From: Vibrio sp. Y2-5
GTDB taxonomy: Bacteria; Pseudomonadota; Gammaproteobacteria; Enterobacterales; Vibrionaceae
Direction of reading: 5' to 3'
Length of the DNA: 64,000 nucleotides
Assembly: GCF_014596725.1 (NCBI RefSeq)
Contig: NZ_JACVEG010000005.1
Coordinates: 186,001 to 250,000, forward strand
Shown here in pieces: positions 18,848 through 29,048 of this stretch (the stretch's first letter is position 1; the number at the start of each line of letters is the position of its first letter). The notes under the pieces are model-generated. The model was not told the origin of the DNA, made no database searches, and was given only the letters and a program-made list of their open reading frames with translations. Position numbers and translations under genes: made by a program.

Positions 18848-19993
18848 TTAAGACAGGGCAAGAATTGCACTTGGGATAACGATGAATACTGAGAGTAAGT
18901 ATCCCGCCACCACTGCCTTACTTTTAACCGCCATGTCAGAGATGTAATCAGCGCCTTTCAACGGAATTTCGCGCAAGAATGGAACACCGTAAATCAAGAT
19001 TGTCGCTAGCACGTTGAATGACAGGTGGACCAGTGCAATTTGTAGTGCAAATACTGCAAACTCACCTGAAACCGCTGTTGCTGCCAACAGAGCTGTAATA
19101 CAGGTACCGATGTTGGCACCCAGTGTAAATGGATACACTTCGCGAACTTTTAGTACACCTGAACCTACAAGCGGAACCATCAAGCTGGTTGTTGTTGATG
19201 ATGATTGAACCAATACTGTTACTACTGTACCTGAAGCAATGCCGTGTAGAGGACCGCGACCAATAGCATGTTGCAGAATGTCACGAGCACGGCCAACCAT
19301 TAGGCTCTTCATCAGTTTGCCAATGACAGTAATCGCAACAAAGATGGTAGCAATACCAAGAACCACTAATGCAATACCACCAAACATATCACCAAGAACA
19401 GCGAGTTGATGTTTTAGTGCGCCTACTACAGGGCTGGTGATAGGTTTGATGAAGTTCAAACCTTTCATGCTCATATCACCGCCAGCAAGGAAAGGTGATA
19501 CCAGCCAGTGTGAAATTTTCTCTAGCAGACCAAACATGATCTCTAAAGGAAGGAAAATCAAAACCGCGAGCAAGTTGAAAAAGTCGTGAATAGTTGCACT
19601 TGCAAATGCGCGTTTGAACTCTTCTTTATTACGGATATGACCAAGGCTAACAATTGTATTGGTCACTGTTGTACCAATGTTAGCGCCCATCACCATAGGA
19701 ATTGCGGTTTCGATAGGTAAACCACCGGCAACCAAACCTACGATGATTGATGTTACTGTACTTGACGATTGAATCAGGGCGGTTGCCACTAAGCCAATCA
19801 TTAATCCTGCAACCGGGTGAGAAGCAAACTCAAAAAGAACTTTTGCTTGTTCTGCTGCTGCCCATTTGAAGCCATCGCCTACCATTGTTACGGCAAGTAA
19901 TAGCAAATAAATCATGAAAGCCAAGTTTGTCCAGCGAAGCGTACGAGTCGTTGACGAGATCGGAGCCGCTGTTGAAGCTGCTTGGTTTATCAT
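18848..19993 (-). CDS. nptA: Sodium-dependent inorganic phosphate cotransporter
   Basis: A Na+/Pi symporter of the NptA/SLC34 family in the inner membrane. The 381-residue protein shows the inverted duplication typical of the family: two QSSST motifs (LIQSSSTVTS and LVQSSSTTTS) and two GANIGT motifs, with about eight to ten hydrophobic helices. I chose ATG 19993 because GGAG lies 6 bp upstream. The ATG four codons earlier would bury that site. A Pho box with a matching -10 lies upstream (20050-20083), fitting expression under phosphate limitation. Confidence 0.93.
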   Translation of the reverse strand: MINQAASTAAPISSTTRTLRWTNLAFMIYLLLLAVTMVGDGFKWAAAEQAKVLFEFASHPVAGLMIGLVATALIQSSSTVTSIIVGLVAGGLPIETAIPMVMGANIGTTVTNTIVSLGHIRNKEEFKRAFASATIHDFFNLLAVLIFLPLEIMFGLLEKISHWLVSPFLAGGDMSMKGLNFIKPITSPVVGALKHQLAVLGDMFGGIALVVLGIATIFVAITVIGKLMKSLMVGRARDILQHAIGRGPLHGIASGTVVTVLVQSSSTTTSLMVPLVGSGVLKVREVYPFTLGANIGTCITALLAATAVSGEFAVFALQIALVHLSFNVLATILIYGVPFLREIPLKGADYISDMAVKSKAVVAGYLLSVFIVIPSAILALS

Positions 19994-20389
19994 TGTTTTC
20001 TCCATTGACCTTATTAACTACATTTGGTCTGTTGTTGAATCTGTCGGCGATAGTAGAACCCGAATATTTCAGTAATATGACAGTACTGTAATAAATCGAT
20101 ATTTTTGTTAGTTAGATTCAATTTGGAGATGAAGTGTTTTTTGATGTGATTTTATCTGTATGAATATTAACGATATTTTCTCTTTACTTCGATTTGGTTA
20201 GCGGTGGAAATGAAATAATTTCATGAGTATCTAAGCGCTAAGCATGACGCAATAGTCACAAAGTTAATAGTAAATGTAGGAAAAAGTGTAATTATTCTTT
20301 TATTTACTCGGTATTTTCGAATTTATTGATTGGTGGCGGGAGTTTGGTTTAACCTTATTGATTATTTGGCTACTGAGTTTCCAGCAACT
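19994..20389. other. Divergent region between nptA and nhaR
   Basis: This gap of about 395 bp is AT-rich. The nptA side holds a candidate Pho box and -10. I see no gene or clear promoter on the nhaR side; an in-frame extension upstream of the chosen nhaR start lacks homology to NhaR. Confidence 0.6.
20050..20083 (-). promoter_or_regulatory. Pho box and -10 of the nptA promoter
   Basis: Minus-strand CTGTCATATTACTGAAAT (20066-20083) matches the PhoB box CTGTCAT-N4-CTGTCAT at 14 of 18 positions, counting the A/T spacer strictly. The -10-like TACTAT (20050-20055) lies exactly 10 bp downstream, the spacing of PhoB-activated promoters, where the box replaces the -35. Confidence 0.7.
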
Positions 20390-21280
20390 ATGTCTCATCT
20401 TAACTATAACCACCTTTATTACTTTTGGATGGTCTGCAAACAAGGTTCAGTTACTAAAGCCGCAGATGCTTTGTTTCTCACACCTCAAACGGTGACTGGT
20501 CAAATCAAAGCTTTTGAAGAGCGTATGGATGGGAAACTGACCAAGCGTAATGGCAGAAGTATTGAACCGACAGAACTTGGGCAATTAGTGTTTAAGTATG
20601 CAGATAGAATGTTTGGCTTGAGTTACGAGATGTTGGATATTGTTAACTACAGTCAACGTTCCAATGTGCTTTTTGATGTTGGGGTCGCGGATGCACTGTC
20701 TAAAAGATTAGTGAGCAAGATTCTGATGACTACCATTCCAGAAGACAACAGTATTCATTTACGCTGTTTTGAGTCTACTCACGAACTTCTCCTAGAGCAG
20801 CTATCCCAACATAAGCTTGATATGATTCTTTCTGACTGTCCTGTTGATTCGAGCCAAAGCCCGGGTTTATTTAGTAAGAAACTCGGCGAAAGTCATATGG
20901 GATTCTTTGCCCGTAATCATCTTGGCAAAGTCTCATTCCCTGCTGTTTTAGAAGAGCGTAAGTTGTTGATGCCGGGAAGTCGTACATCAATGGGAAGAAA
21001 AGTACGTCAATGGTTCGATCACCAAGGCATTCAGCCAAACATTCTTGGCGAGTTTGATGATTCGGCGTTGATGAAGGCCTTTGCTCGATATCATCCAGAA
21101 GCGATTTTCTTAGCACCACTGCTTTATGTTACGGAAGTGGCTGATGATTCTTCATTACAATTGATTGCGCCTATCGAAGAAGTGAAGGAAGAGTATTACG
21201 TTATCTTTGCTGAACGTATGATTCAGCACCCTGCAGTAAAAAATATTTGTGACGCAGATTTCACTAAATTGTTTGAATGA
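20390..21280 (+). CDS. nhaR: LysR-family regulator NhaR
   Basis: A LysR-type transcriptional activator that in E. coli responds to Na+ and activates nhaA. The 296-residue protein begins [20 protein letters not shown], then a winged helix with [20 protein letters not shown], and a co-inducer domain with [24 protein letters not shown] and [20 protein letters not shown] segments that are nearly identical to E. coli NhaR. Start ATG 20390 gives the NhaR N-terminus; the ribosome site is weak. The sodium transporter nptA is divergent. Confidence 0.92.
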   Translation: MSHLNYNHLYYFWMVCKQGSVTKAADALFLTPQTVTGQIKAFEERMDGKLTKRNGRSIEPTELGQLVFKYADRMFGLSYEMLDIVNYSQRSNVLFDVGVADALSKRLVSKILMTTIPEDNSIHLRCFESTHELLLEQLSQHKLDMILSDCPVDSSQSPGLFSKKLGESHMGFFARNHLGKVSFPAVLEERKLLMPGSRTSMGRKVRQWFDHQGIQPNILGEFDDSALMKAFARYHPEAIFLAPLLYVTEVADDSSLQLIAPIEEVKEEYYVIFAERMIQHPAVKNICDADFTKLFE

Positions 21281-21536
21281 GACTTTTGTCATTATTTACA
21301 GTTGGATTAACTTCACACAATTTGATAAAAAGAACAATTATTACACAGGACTAATTAATTCGAGCAGTAATAAAGACGCAAGTTATGAATCAATAAGAAT
21401 TCAGATGCGTCGCAGAAATAAAATTAACTGATATTACCAAAACACTTTACCCCGCTAATATGCCGCATAACTAGTTGAATTAGTTAATCATGTCGACTTA
21501 AAGAGCGTTTAGAAGTTGTTCCTAGGGGACTTATTC

Positions 21537-21830
21537 ATGAATTTACAAGAAATGGAAAAGAATTCCGCTCAAGCGGTTGTTTTACTCAAAGCGATGGCGA
21601 ATGAAAGACGCTTACAAATTCTTTGCTTGTTGCACAACCAAGAGTTGTCGGTAGGTGAGTTATGCGGAAAACTAGAATTAAGCCAATCAGCACTTTCGCA
21701 GCACTTGGCATGGTTGAGACGCGACGGGCTAGTGAACACTCGTAAATCTGCTCAAACCGTCTTTTATACGTTAAGTAGTGATGATGTGAAAAAGATGATT
21801 GAGTTGCTTCACAACCTGTACTGTGAGTAA
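21537..21830 (+). CDS. hlyU: ArsR-family virulence regulator HlyU
   Basis: A 97-residue winged-helix ArsR/SmtB-type regulator. In pathogenic vibrios HlyU activates haemolysin and RTX toxin genes by counteracting H-NS. The sequence LKAMANERRLQILCLLHNQELSVGELCGKL...LSQSALSQHLAWLRRDGLVNTRKSAQTVFYTL is nearly the V. cholerae/V. vulnificus protein. It lacks the metal-binding CVC of ArsR, while two cysteines (LC at 33-34 region and GELCGKL) remain. ATG 21537 is chosen because AGGGG lies 8 bp before it. Confidence 0.93.
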   Translation: MNLQEMEKNSAQAVVLLKAMANERRLQILCLLHNQELSVGELCGKLELSQSALSQHLAWLRRDGLVNTRKSAQTVFYTLSSDDVKKMIELLHNLYCE

Positions 21831-21863
21831 CCGACTCAGAAAAAATGAGTTAAAGCAGAAAAT

Positions 21864-21891
21864 AAAAAAACCGGCAAAAGCCGGTTTTTTT
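21864..21891. terminator. Bidirectional terminator between hlyU and rpsT
   Basis: ACCGGC-AAAA-GCCGGT flanked by an A-run on the left and a T-run on the right, serving both convergent genes. Confidence 0.9.
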
Positions 21892-21915
21892 CATCGCTGA
21901 TAATTCAAGCCAGAA

Positions 21916-22176
21916 TTATAGAGCTTTGATAGCTGCAGCGAAGCGAGACTTATGACGAGCTGCTTTATTCTTGTGAATAAGGCCTTTAGTCGCCATGCGG
22001 TCTAGGATTGGTGTAACTACAGCGAAAGCAGCAGTTGCAGTTTCTTTGTCGCCTGCTTGGATAGCAGCAACAGTTTTCTTCATGTAAGTGCGCATCATAG
22101 AACGACGGCTAGCATTGTGCTGGCGACGTTTCTCAGCTTGGATAGCGCGCTTCTTAGCAGATTTACTATTTGCCAA
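21916..22176 (-). CDS. rpsT: 30S ribosomal protein S20
   Basis: A primary 16S rRNA-binding protein of the small subunit. The 86-residue, Lys/Arg/Ala-rich helical protein begins (M)[20 protein letters not shown] as in E. coli. The start is a TTG at 22176 with GGGAG 8 bp upstream; E. coli rpsT also uses UUG. An ATG 36 bp further up would add 12 residues not found in S20. Promoter at 22226-22254. Confidence 0.96.
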   Translation of the reverse strand: MANSKSAKKRAIQAEKRRQHNASRRSMMRTYMKKTVAAIQAGDKETATAAFAVVTPILDRMATKGLIHKNKAARHKSRFAAAIKAL

Positions 22177-22225
22177 GGGTCTAACTCCCAAAAACTTTTC
22201 GTTAGGTAACATTTTAAGGGCGAGG

Positions 22226-22254
22226 AATATCCCCTATTTGCTCTAAAATGTCAA
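22226..22254 (-). promoter_or_regulatory. Sigma-70 promoter of rpsT
   Basis: TTGACA (22249-22254), 17 bp spacer, GATATT (22226-22231) on the minus strand, about 50 bp before the TTG start. Confidence 0.75.
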
Positions 22255-22435
22255 ATGATTTGTGCAAAAACCCACCTGCACCAAACAAGTTTGGTATAAA
22301 AAGGCCTTCGCGGTTAAGATGGCGTGGATTCTAACAGTATTTTTTTTTCAATGCTAATACTTATCTGCTCTCTGAATGACATTCTTTGCATTCAGTGGGC
22401 GACTATGTTGTTTTAGCTTGTTTTTCGAGGTTATC

Positions 22436-23998
22436 GTGAGCAAACGCTTACTCAAGTCTGGCATGATTGTCAGTGCTATGACACTTATCTCCCGCGTGAT
22501 GGGATTAGTCCGTGATATCGTGGTTGCAAATCTTATGGGAGCCGGTGCCAGCGCAGATGTATTCTTCTTCGCCAACCGTATTCCCAACTTTTTACGCCGT
22601 TTATTTGCCGAAGGCGCTTTTTCTCAAGCCTTTGTTCCAGTGCTAACTGAATATCATGCTTCTGGTGATATCAACAAAACTCGAGATTTGATCGCTAAAG
22701 CGTCGGGCACTTTAGGGGTACTAGTCTCTATTGTTACTGTGCTTGGCATTGTGTTCTCTGGTGTTGTTACTGCAGTGTTCGGTGCTGGTTGGTTTCTTGA
22801 TTGGTTGAATGATGGGCCTGCGGCGCCAAAATTTGAACTGGCGAGTTTGCTACTTAAGATTACCTTTCCTTATTTATGGTTCATTACCTTTGTCGCTTTG
22901 TCGGGCGCGATACTAAACACCCTTGGTAAGTTCGCGGTTTCATCGTTTACGCCCGTATTTCTAAACGTAATGATTATCCTATCGGCTTGGTATATTTCGC
23001 CGAATTTGGAACAGCCAGAGATTGGTTTAGCAATAGGTGTGTTTTTAGGTGGTTTGGCTCAGTTTTTGTTTCAACTGCCGTTTTTAATCAAAGCCGGAGC
23101 CTTAGTTAAGCCCAAATGGGGATGGAAAGATCCTGGAGTGGTCAAAATTCGCACTTTGATGATTCCAGCTCTGTTTGGTGTGTCTGTGAGCCAAATTAAC
23201 CTTCTATTTGATTCCTTTGTTGCGAGTTTCCTGCAAACGGGTTCTATCAGTTGGCTTTATTACTCAGATCGTTTGTTGGAGTTTCCGCTGGGTTTGTTCG
23301 GCATTGCAATAGCAACAGTGATTTTGCCTGCGTTATCGCGCAAGCATGTTGATGCGCACAGTGAAGGCTTTTCTCATACCATGGATTGGGGCGTGCGTAT
23401 GGTGACCTTATTAGGTGTCCCTGCAATGTTAGGTTTGATGGTGTTGGCGAAACCGATGCTGATGGTGCTCTTCATGCGTGGTGAGTTCTCAGCTAATGAT
23501 GTTGAACAAGCGTCGATGTCGCTACTGGCTTATGCCGCTGGTCTGTTGAACTTTATGCTTATAAAGGTACTTGCTCCGGGCTACTACTCCCGACAAGACA
23601 CTAGGACACCAGTCCGTTACGGCATTATTGCTATGGTGAGCAATATGGTATTTAACGCCATTTTTGCTTGGTTCTATGGCTTCGTAGGCTTGGCTGCGGC
23701 AACGGCATTATCTGCTTTCATTAATATGGCTCTGCTTTATAACGGTTTGCATAAGCAAGGCGTTTATCAGCTTTCACGCAAAACAATGTTGTTTTTTGTT
23801 CGATTGATTGTTGCTGGTGGCGCTATGGTAGCTGCCATTTTATGGCAACTAGAAGATATGTCGGTTTGGCTTGAATGGCACTTCCATAGCCGCGCATTAA
23901 TGCTGGCTGCACTTATTGCTTTAGGTGCAATTGTTTATTTACTCACCGCATTGATTCTTGGCGTACGCCTAAAGGATTTAAAAGCGGCGACAGAATAA
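22436..23998 (+). CDS. murJ: Lipid II flippase MurJ
   Basis: A MOP-superfamily inner-membrane flippase moving lipid II for peptidoglycan synthesis. The 520-residue protein has about 14 hydrophobic helices and the conserved SRVMGLVRDIVVANLMGAG and FFANRIPNFLRRLFAEGAFS (essential arginines) segments. GTG 22436 with GAGG just before it gives MSKRLLKSGM, the Vibrio N-terminus. An ATG 60 bp upstream would add a hydrophobic, unconserved tail. Followed by ribF, as in many gammaproteobacteria. Confidence 0.94.
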   Translation: MSKRLLKSGMIVSAMTLISRVMGLVRDIVVANLMGAGASADVFFFANRIPNFLRRLFAEGAFSQAFVPVLTEYHASGDINKTRDLIAKASGTLGVLVSIVTVLGIVFSGVVTAVFGAGWFLDWLNDGPAAPKFELASLLLKITFPYLWFITFVALSGAILNTLGKFAVSSFTPVFLNVMIILSAWYISPNLEQPEIGLAIGVFLGGLAQFLFQLPFLIKAGALVKPKWGWKDPGVVKIRTLMIPALFGVSVSQINLLFDSFVASFLQTGSISWLYYSDRLLEFPLGLFGIAIATVILPALSRKHVDAHSEGFSHTMDWGVRMVTLLGVPAMLGLMVLAKPMLMVLFMRGEFSANDVEQASMSLLAYAAGLLNFMLIKVLAPGYYSRQDTRTPVRYGIIAMVSNMVFNAIFAWFYGFVGLAAATALSAFINMALLYNGLHKQGVYQLSRKTMLFFVRLIVAGGAMVAAILWQLEDMSVWLEWHFHSRALMLAALIALGAIVYLLTALILGVRLKDLKAATE

Positions 23999-24069
23999 TG
24001 TTAATTAGGGTATAATCCGCCAGTTTCGCACCAATATAACTGAGAACTATAGGTTTCAAACGTATTCCA

Positions 24070-25005
24070 ATGGAATTAATACGCGGTATTCATAATATCA
24101 AAGCACAGCATAATGGTTGTGTGTTGACGATTGGTAATTTTGACGGTGTTCACTTAGGACATCAGCAAGTTCTGCAGAAAGTCTCTGAACAAGCCAAAAA
24201 ACTGAATTTACCTTCAGTCGTAATGACATTTGAACCGCAGCCTATGGAGCTTTTCTTAAAAGACAAAGCTCCTGCTCGGTTAACTCGTTTGAGAGATAAG
24301 TTTGTTCAACTGAGCAAACTGGATATTGATCGACTATTGTGTGTGAATTTTAACCATCATTTTGCCAGTTTAGATGCGGACAGTTTTATCCGTGACTTGT
24401 TGGTAAAACGTTTGGGTGTTAAGTTTCTGGTTGTTGGCGACGATTTTTGTTTCGGCCGTGAGCGCAAAGGTAATTTTGCTATGCTCAAAGAGGCTGGAAA
24501 AAAATACGGTTTTGAAGTCGTTAGCACGGAAAGTTTCTGCTTAGAAGAGCTTCGAGTGAGTAGTACAGCGATTCGAGAATCGCTGGCCGAAAACGATCTG
24601 GCTGGAACGTCAGAAATGCTAGGAAGAAATTATAGTATTAGTGGTCGAGTTTCCCATGGTCGAAAACTTGGCCGTACTATCGGATTTCCTACGGCAAATA
24701 TTCCACTAAAACGCTGTGTTTCACCTGTGTCTGGTGTGTATGTTGTCGAAGCTTATGGGCTCGGTGAACAACCTATTGGTGGTGTGGCGAATATTGGTCA
24801 GCGACCAACAGTAAACGGTGTTCGTCAGCAGCTAGAAGTGCACTTATTTGACTTCCAAGGCAATTTGTATGGAAAGCAGTTAGAAGTAGCACTTTTGCAT
24901 AAGCTAAGAGATGAAAAGAAGTTTGAGTCGTTTGATGCGCTTAAACAACAAATAGAATTGGATGCTGAAGCGGCTAGGGTGTGGTTGCTTCAGTTTAAGA
25001 ATTAG
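24070..25005 (+). CDS. ribF: Bifunctional riboflavin kinase/FAD synthetase
   Basis: Makes FMN and then FAD. The 311-residue protein has an N-terminal FMN adenylyltransferase domain with TIGNFDGVHLGHQ (HxGH-type) and VVGDDFCFGRERKG, and a C-terminal flavokinase domain with GRTIGFPTANIPL and GVANIGQRPTV. Between murJ and ileS as is usual. Confidence 0.96.
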   Translation: MELIRGIHNIKAQHNGCVLTIGNFDGVHLGHQQVLQKVSEQAKKLNLPSVVMTFEPQPMELFLKDKAPARLTRLRDKFVQLSKLDIDRLLCVNFNHHFASLDADSFIRDLLVKRLGVKFLVVGDDFCFGRERKGNFAMLKEAGKKYGFEVVSTESFCLEELRVSSTAIRESLAENDLAGTSEMLGRNYSISGRVSHGRKLGRTIGFPTANIPLKRCVSPVSGVYVVEAYGLGEQPIGGVANIGQRPTVNGVRQQLEVHLFDFQGNLYGKQLEVALLHKLRDEKKFESFDALKQQIELDAEAARVWLLQFKN

Positions 25006-25068
25006 CCAGTTGATTCCACTGGCTAAAATAATGTCTAACTTCGCCCAATACAACGGAATTAAGAATCG

Positions 25069-27930
25069 ATGAGTGACTATAAGAATACCCTGAACTTACC
25101 TGAGACAGGGTTCCCAATGCGCGGTAATCTGGCCAATCGTGAGCCAGAAATGTTAGAGCGTTGGTATAAAGAAGATCTATACGGTGAAATCCGTAAAGCT
25201 AAAAAAGGCAAAAAATCTTTCATCCTGCATGATGGCCCTCCATATGCCAACGGTGATATTCACATTGGTCACGCACTTAATAAGATTCTTAAAGACATTA
25301 TTATTAAATCTAAAACGCTTTCTGGATTTGACTCTCCATATATTCCGGGTTGGGACTGTCACGGCCTACCAATTGAGTTGATGGTCGAAAAGAAAGTGGG
25401 CAAACCAGGCCAAAAAGTGACTGCTGCTGAGTTCCGCGAAAAATGTCGCGAATACGCTGCAGGTCAAGTTGAAGGCCAAAAAGAAGGCTTCAAACGTCTT
25501 GGTATTCTAGGTGAGTGGGACAAACCGTACCGCACTATGGATTTTGCAACTGAAGCAAATATCATCCGTGCGCTAGGCAAAATTGCTGACAACGGCCACT
25601 TACTAAAAGGTTTCAAACCTGTTCACTGGTGTACAGATTGTGGTTCAGCACTGGCTGAAGCGGAAGTTGAGTACAAGAACAAAGTATCACCGTCTATTGA
25701 TGTTCGTTTTAAAGCGGCAGATGAAGCGACGCTACTGTCTAAGTTTGATCTTAAATCTGATCACGCAGGAGAAGGTGATGTTTCAATCGTAATCTGGACA
25801 ACAACACCATGGACGCTTCCAGCGAACCGCGCTGTGTGTCTGCGTGAAGATCTTGAATACGTTTTGATCCAAGTTGAAGCTAATCCTGAAAAAGATCAGC
25901 AGCCAGAGCGTATTATCGTTGCTTCTGAACTAGCAAAAGAAGTGATTGACCGTGCGGGTATTGAACATTTCCATAATTTAGGTTTTGCGAAAGGCAGCGA
26001 CTTAGAACTGGCTCAGTTCCAACACCCATTCTATGACTTCACTGTTCCAGCGATCCTTGGTGATCACGTAACAACGGATTCAGGTACAGGTGTAGTTCAC
26101 ACTGCGCCGGGTCACGGTCAAGAAGACTTTGCTGTTGGTCAGAAATACGGTCTAGAAGTAGCAAACCCAGTAGGCTCAAACGGTGTATATCTTCCTGATA
26201 CTGAGTTCTTTGCTGGTCAACACGTATTTAAAGCAAACGATGCGGTTGTTGAGTTGCTAAAAGAAAAAGGCGCTTTACTGCATCATCACGCTTATGAACA
26301 CAGCTACCCACACTGCTGGCGTCATAAAACACCAATCATTTTCCGTGCAACGCCACAATGGTTCGTTTCTATGGATCAAGCAGGTCTTCGCGCACAAGCT
26401 CTAGAGTCAATCAAGAGCGTTCAATGGATGCCTGAATGGGGTCAAAGCCGTATTGAAGGCATGATTGAAGGTCGTCCAGAATGGTGTGTATCTCGTCAAC
26501 GTACTTGGGGTGTACCAATTGCTCTGTTCGTGCACAAAGAGACTTCTGAACTTCATCCAAACAGCCCTGAACTGATTGAAAAAGTTGCGAAGCTGGTTGA
26601 AGAGAAAGGCATTCAAGCTTGGTGGGATGTTGATCCCGCTGAATTGCTTGGTGCAGACGCTGAGAAATACGAAAAAGTATTAGACACGCTAGACGTATGG
26701 TTTGATTCTGGTGTTACTCACTACGCAGTGGTTGATAACCGTGAAGAGTTCAACGGCGCGGAAGCGGATATGTACCTAGAAGGTTCTGACCAACACCGTG
26801 GCTGGTTCCAGTCTTCTCTGATTTCATCTATCGCGATGAAAGGTAAAGCTCCATACAAAGAAGTATTGACTCACGGTTTCGTGGTTGATGGTCAAGGCCG
26901 TAAGATGTCTAAATCTATCGGTAACGTGGTTGCACCTAAAGATGTGACCAACAAACTTGGCGCAGACATTCTTCGCCTATGGGTTGCTTCAACTGACTAC
27001 ACTGGTGAAGTTGCGGTTTCTGATGAAATCCTGAAACGTAGTGCAGACTCATACCGTCGTATTCGTAACACAGCACGTTTCTTCCTAGCTAACCTAAATG
27101 GCTTTAATCCAGCAACCGATATGGTTGCGGCGGAAGATATGGTTGCTCTGGATCGCTGGGCTGTGGCTCGTGCACTAGCTGCACAACAAGAAATTGTGAA
27201 AGCATATGATGAATACAACACACACGCTGTTGTTCAACGTCTAATGCATTTCTGCTCTGTGGAAATGGGTTCTTTCTATCTAGACGTGATTAAAGACCGT
27301 CAGTACACAGCGAAGAAAGGTGGCCACGCTCAACGTAGCTGTCAAACTGCACTTTACTACATCGTAGAAGCTTTGGTTCGTTGGATGGCGCCAATCATGT
27401 CGTTCACAGCGGATGAAATCTGGAACGAAATGCCAGCTAAGCAAGAAAACGGTGAAGAGCGTAGCAAGTTTGTATTCACTGGTGAATGGTACCAAGGTCT
27501 GTTTGGTCTTGCTGAAGGTGAAGAGCTTAACAACGAGTTCTGGACTGAAATCCAAGAGATTCGCGGTGCTGTGAACAAGCTTCTTGAAAATGCTCGTAAC
27601 GAGAAAACCATCGGTGGTTCACTACAAGCTGAAGTGACTCTGTTTGCTGATGACGCGTTAGCTGCGAAAATCAACAAGCTGGAAGATGAACTTCGCTTCG
27701 TTCTACTGACTTCTAAAGCGGCGGTTAAACCAGTATCTGAGAAGACAGAAGCTGCTCATGAAACTGAGATCGAAGGTTTGTTCGTTCAAGTTAGCAAAAC
27801 TGAGGCAGAGAAGTGTGACCGTTGTTGGCACCACTCTGCGGATGTTGGCACTATTGCTGGTCACGAGAAAATTTGTGGTCGCTGTGTGTCGAACGTAGAT
27901 GGCGAAGGCGAAGTTCGTAAATTCGCATAA
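25069..27930 (+). CDS. ileS: Isoleucyl-tRNA synthetase
   Basis: A class I synthetase charging tRNA-Ile. The 953-residue protein has the HIGH-type motif [14 protein letters not shown] near residue 58-71, an editing (CP1) domain with [13 protein letters not shown], the [11 protein letters not shown] and [12 protein letters not shown] region, the KMSKS loop ([10 protein letters not shown]), an anticodon-binding region, and a C-terminal zinc site with CDRCWHH and CGRC. Length matches bacterial IleS. lspA follows after 14 bp, the classic ileS-lspA pair. Confidence 0.97.
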   Translation: MSDYKNTLNLPETGFPMRGNLANREPEMLERWYKEDLYGEIRKAKKGKKSFILHDGPPYANGDIHIGHALNKILKDIIIKSKTLSGFDSPYIPGWDCHGLPIELMVEKKVGKPGQKVTAAEFREKCREYAAGQVEGQKEGFKRLGILGEWDKPYRTMDFATEANIIRALGKIADNGHLLKGFKPVHWCTDCGSALAEAEVEYKNKVSPSIDVRFKAADEATLLSKFDLKSDHAGEGDVSIVIWTTTPWTLPANRAVCLREDLEYVLIQVEANPEKDQQPERIIVASELAKEVIDRAGIEHFHNLGFAKGSDLELAQFQHPFYDFTVPAILGDHVTTDSGTGVVHTAPGHGQEDFAVGQKYGLEVANPVGSNGVYLPDTEFFAGQHVFKANDAVVELLKEKGALLHHHAYEHSYPHCWRHKTPIIFRATPQWFVSMDQAGLRAQALESIKSVQWMPEWGQSRIEGMIEGRPEWCVSRQRTWGVPIALFVHKETSELHPNSPELIEKVAKLVEEKGIQAWWDVDPAELLGADAEKYEKVLDTLDVWFDSGVTHYAVVDNREEFNGAEADMYLEGSDQHRGWFQSSLISSIAMKGKAPYKEVLTHGFVVDGQGRKMSKSIGNVVAPKDVTNKLGADILRLWVASTDYTGEVAVSDEILKRSADSYRRIRNTARFFLANLNGFNPATDMVAAEDMVALDRWAVARALAAQQEIVKAYDEYNTHAVVQRLMHFCSVEMGSFYLDVIKDRQYTAKKGGHAQRSCQTALYYIVEALVRWMAPIMSFTADEIWNEMPAKQENGEERSKFVFTGEWYQGLFGLAEGEELNNEFWTEIQEIRGAVNKLLENARNEKTIGGSLQAEVTLFADDALAAKINKLEDELRFVLLTSKAAVKPVSEKTEAAHETEIEGLFVQVSKTEAEKCDRCWHHSADVGTIAGHEKICGRCVSNVDGEGEVRKFA

Positions 27931-27944
27931 CCAAAGGCGTTTAC

Positions 27945-28451
27945 ATGACTCAACAAGCATTAACGCTAAAACAATCAGGAGTGCGCTGGCTATGGCTAGC
28001 CCTCTTGGTGTTTGTAGCTGACATCGGCATTAAGTTGGTGGTCATGAATGGCATGGGGTACGGGTGGGAGAATCGTATTGAAATCCTACCGTTTTTTAAC
28101 CTGTTGTACGTTCATAACTATGGCGCGGCTTTTAGTTTCTTGAGTGATCAAGCAGGCTGGCAACGTTGGTTCTTTACTGCAATTGCATTTGTTGTAACAG
28201 GTCTACTCGCATTTTGGATGAGACGTCTACCTGCCAGCGATAAATGGAACAACATTGCATATGCGCTGATTATTGGTGGCGCTGTGGGTAACGTGTTTGA
28301 CCGCGTTGTTCACGGATTTGTTGTTGATTATCTTGATTTTTACTGGGGTAATTACCACTGGCCGGCATTCAATTTAGCCGATAGTGCAATTTGTATTGGT
28401 GCTGCGATGATTATCTTAGATAGCTTCCGTGGCAGTAAAAAAGCGGCGTAA
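27945..28451 (+). CDS. lspA: Lipoprotein signal peptidase II
   Basis: An inner-membrane aspartyl protease that removes signal peptides from diacylglyceryl-prolipoproteins. The 168-residue protein has four transmembrane helices and the two catalytic aspartates in [18 protein letters not shown] and [11 protein letters not shown]. It processes lipoproteins such as TadD and BamD in this window. Ends in a terminator. Confidence 0.96.
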   Translation: MTQQALTLKQSGVRWLWLALLVFVADIGIKLVVMNGMGYGWENRIEILPFFNLLYVHNYGAAFSFLSDQAGWQRWFFTAIAFVVTGLLAFWMRRLPASDKWNNIAYALIIGGAVGNVFDRVVHGFVVDYLDFYWGNYHWPAFNLADSAICIGAAMIILDSFRGSKKAA

Positions 28452-28475
28452 GTTCTATCGAAACCTAATAACCCT

Positions 28476-28509
28476 AAGCGCTGTCCGTTGATTCGGAGAG
28501 CGCTTTTTG
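28476..28509 (+). terminator. Terminator after ileS-lspA
   Basis: AAGCGCTGTCC and GGAGAGCGCTT pair with one bulge around GTTGATTC, followed by TTTTTGTT-like sequence. Confidence 0.75.
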
Positions 28510-28594
28510 TTAGAAGAACAGCCAATATTTAAAATTCAATTAAAAGAAATAAACGAGACGAAAAAGATCTCGAACAACCTTAAGGAAGCCCAAC

Positions 28595-29026
28595 GTGACA
28601 ACAATTAATCAGAACTCTGCTGTAACTCTGCATTTTACTATCAAACTAAAAGATGGCTCAGTGGCCGACAGTACACATAATTTAGGTAAGCCTGCTAAGT
28701 TTGTGATTGGCGATGGTAGCTTGAGTGAAAACTTTGAAAAATGCCTTATCGGAATGACGGCGGGACAAAGCCAAGCGATCGAATTGATTGCGGAAGATGC
28801 TTTTGGGCAGCCAAACCCAGACAATATCCACCACATGGACAGAGCGAAGTTTATCGGTGAAACCGAGGTGGAAGTGGGGACCATTATGGCGTTTAGCGGT
28901 CCTGACGGTATGGAAATTCCGGGTATTATTACGGAAATTGTAGGCGACTCCGTGACGGTGGATTTTAACCACCCGCTAGCTGGACAAGATGTTATCTTTG
29001 ATGTCGAAATCTTGTCTGTCGAATAA
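28595..29026 (+). CDS. fkpB: FKBP-type peptidyl-prolyl isomerase (SlpA type)
   Basis: A 143-residue FKBP-fold isomerase with the SlyD-like insert-in-flap arrangement: HFTIKLKDGSVADST, FEKCLIGMTAGQSQ, and a C-terminal VDFNHPLAGQDVIFDVEIL block. The GTG start at 28595 has AAGGAAG before it. The lspA-fkpB-ispH order matches E. coli. Its biological substrate is not evident. Confidence 0.92.
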   Translation: MTTINQNSAVTLHFTIKLKDGSVADSTHNLGKPAKFVIGDGSLSENFEKCLIGMTAGQSQAIELIAEDAFGQPNPDNIHHMDRAKFIGETEVEVGTIMAFSGPDGMEIPGIITEIVGDSVTVDFNHPLAGQDVIFDVEILSVE

Positions 29027-29048
29027 CTGATTACTTATTAATACATCC

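Noticed and set aside
22280..22295. ACCAAACAAGTTTGGT palindrome upstream of rpsT and murJ
   Set aside because: It is too short and lacks context to assign as a terminator or operator.
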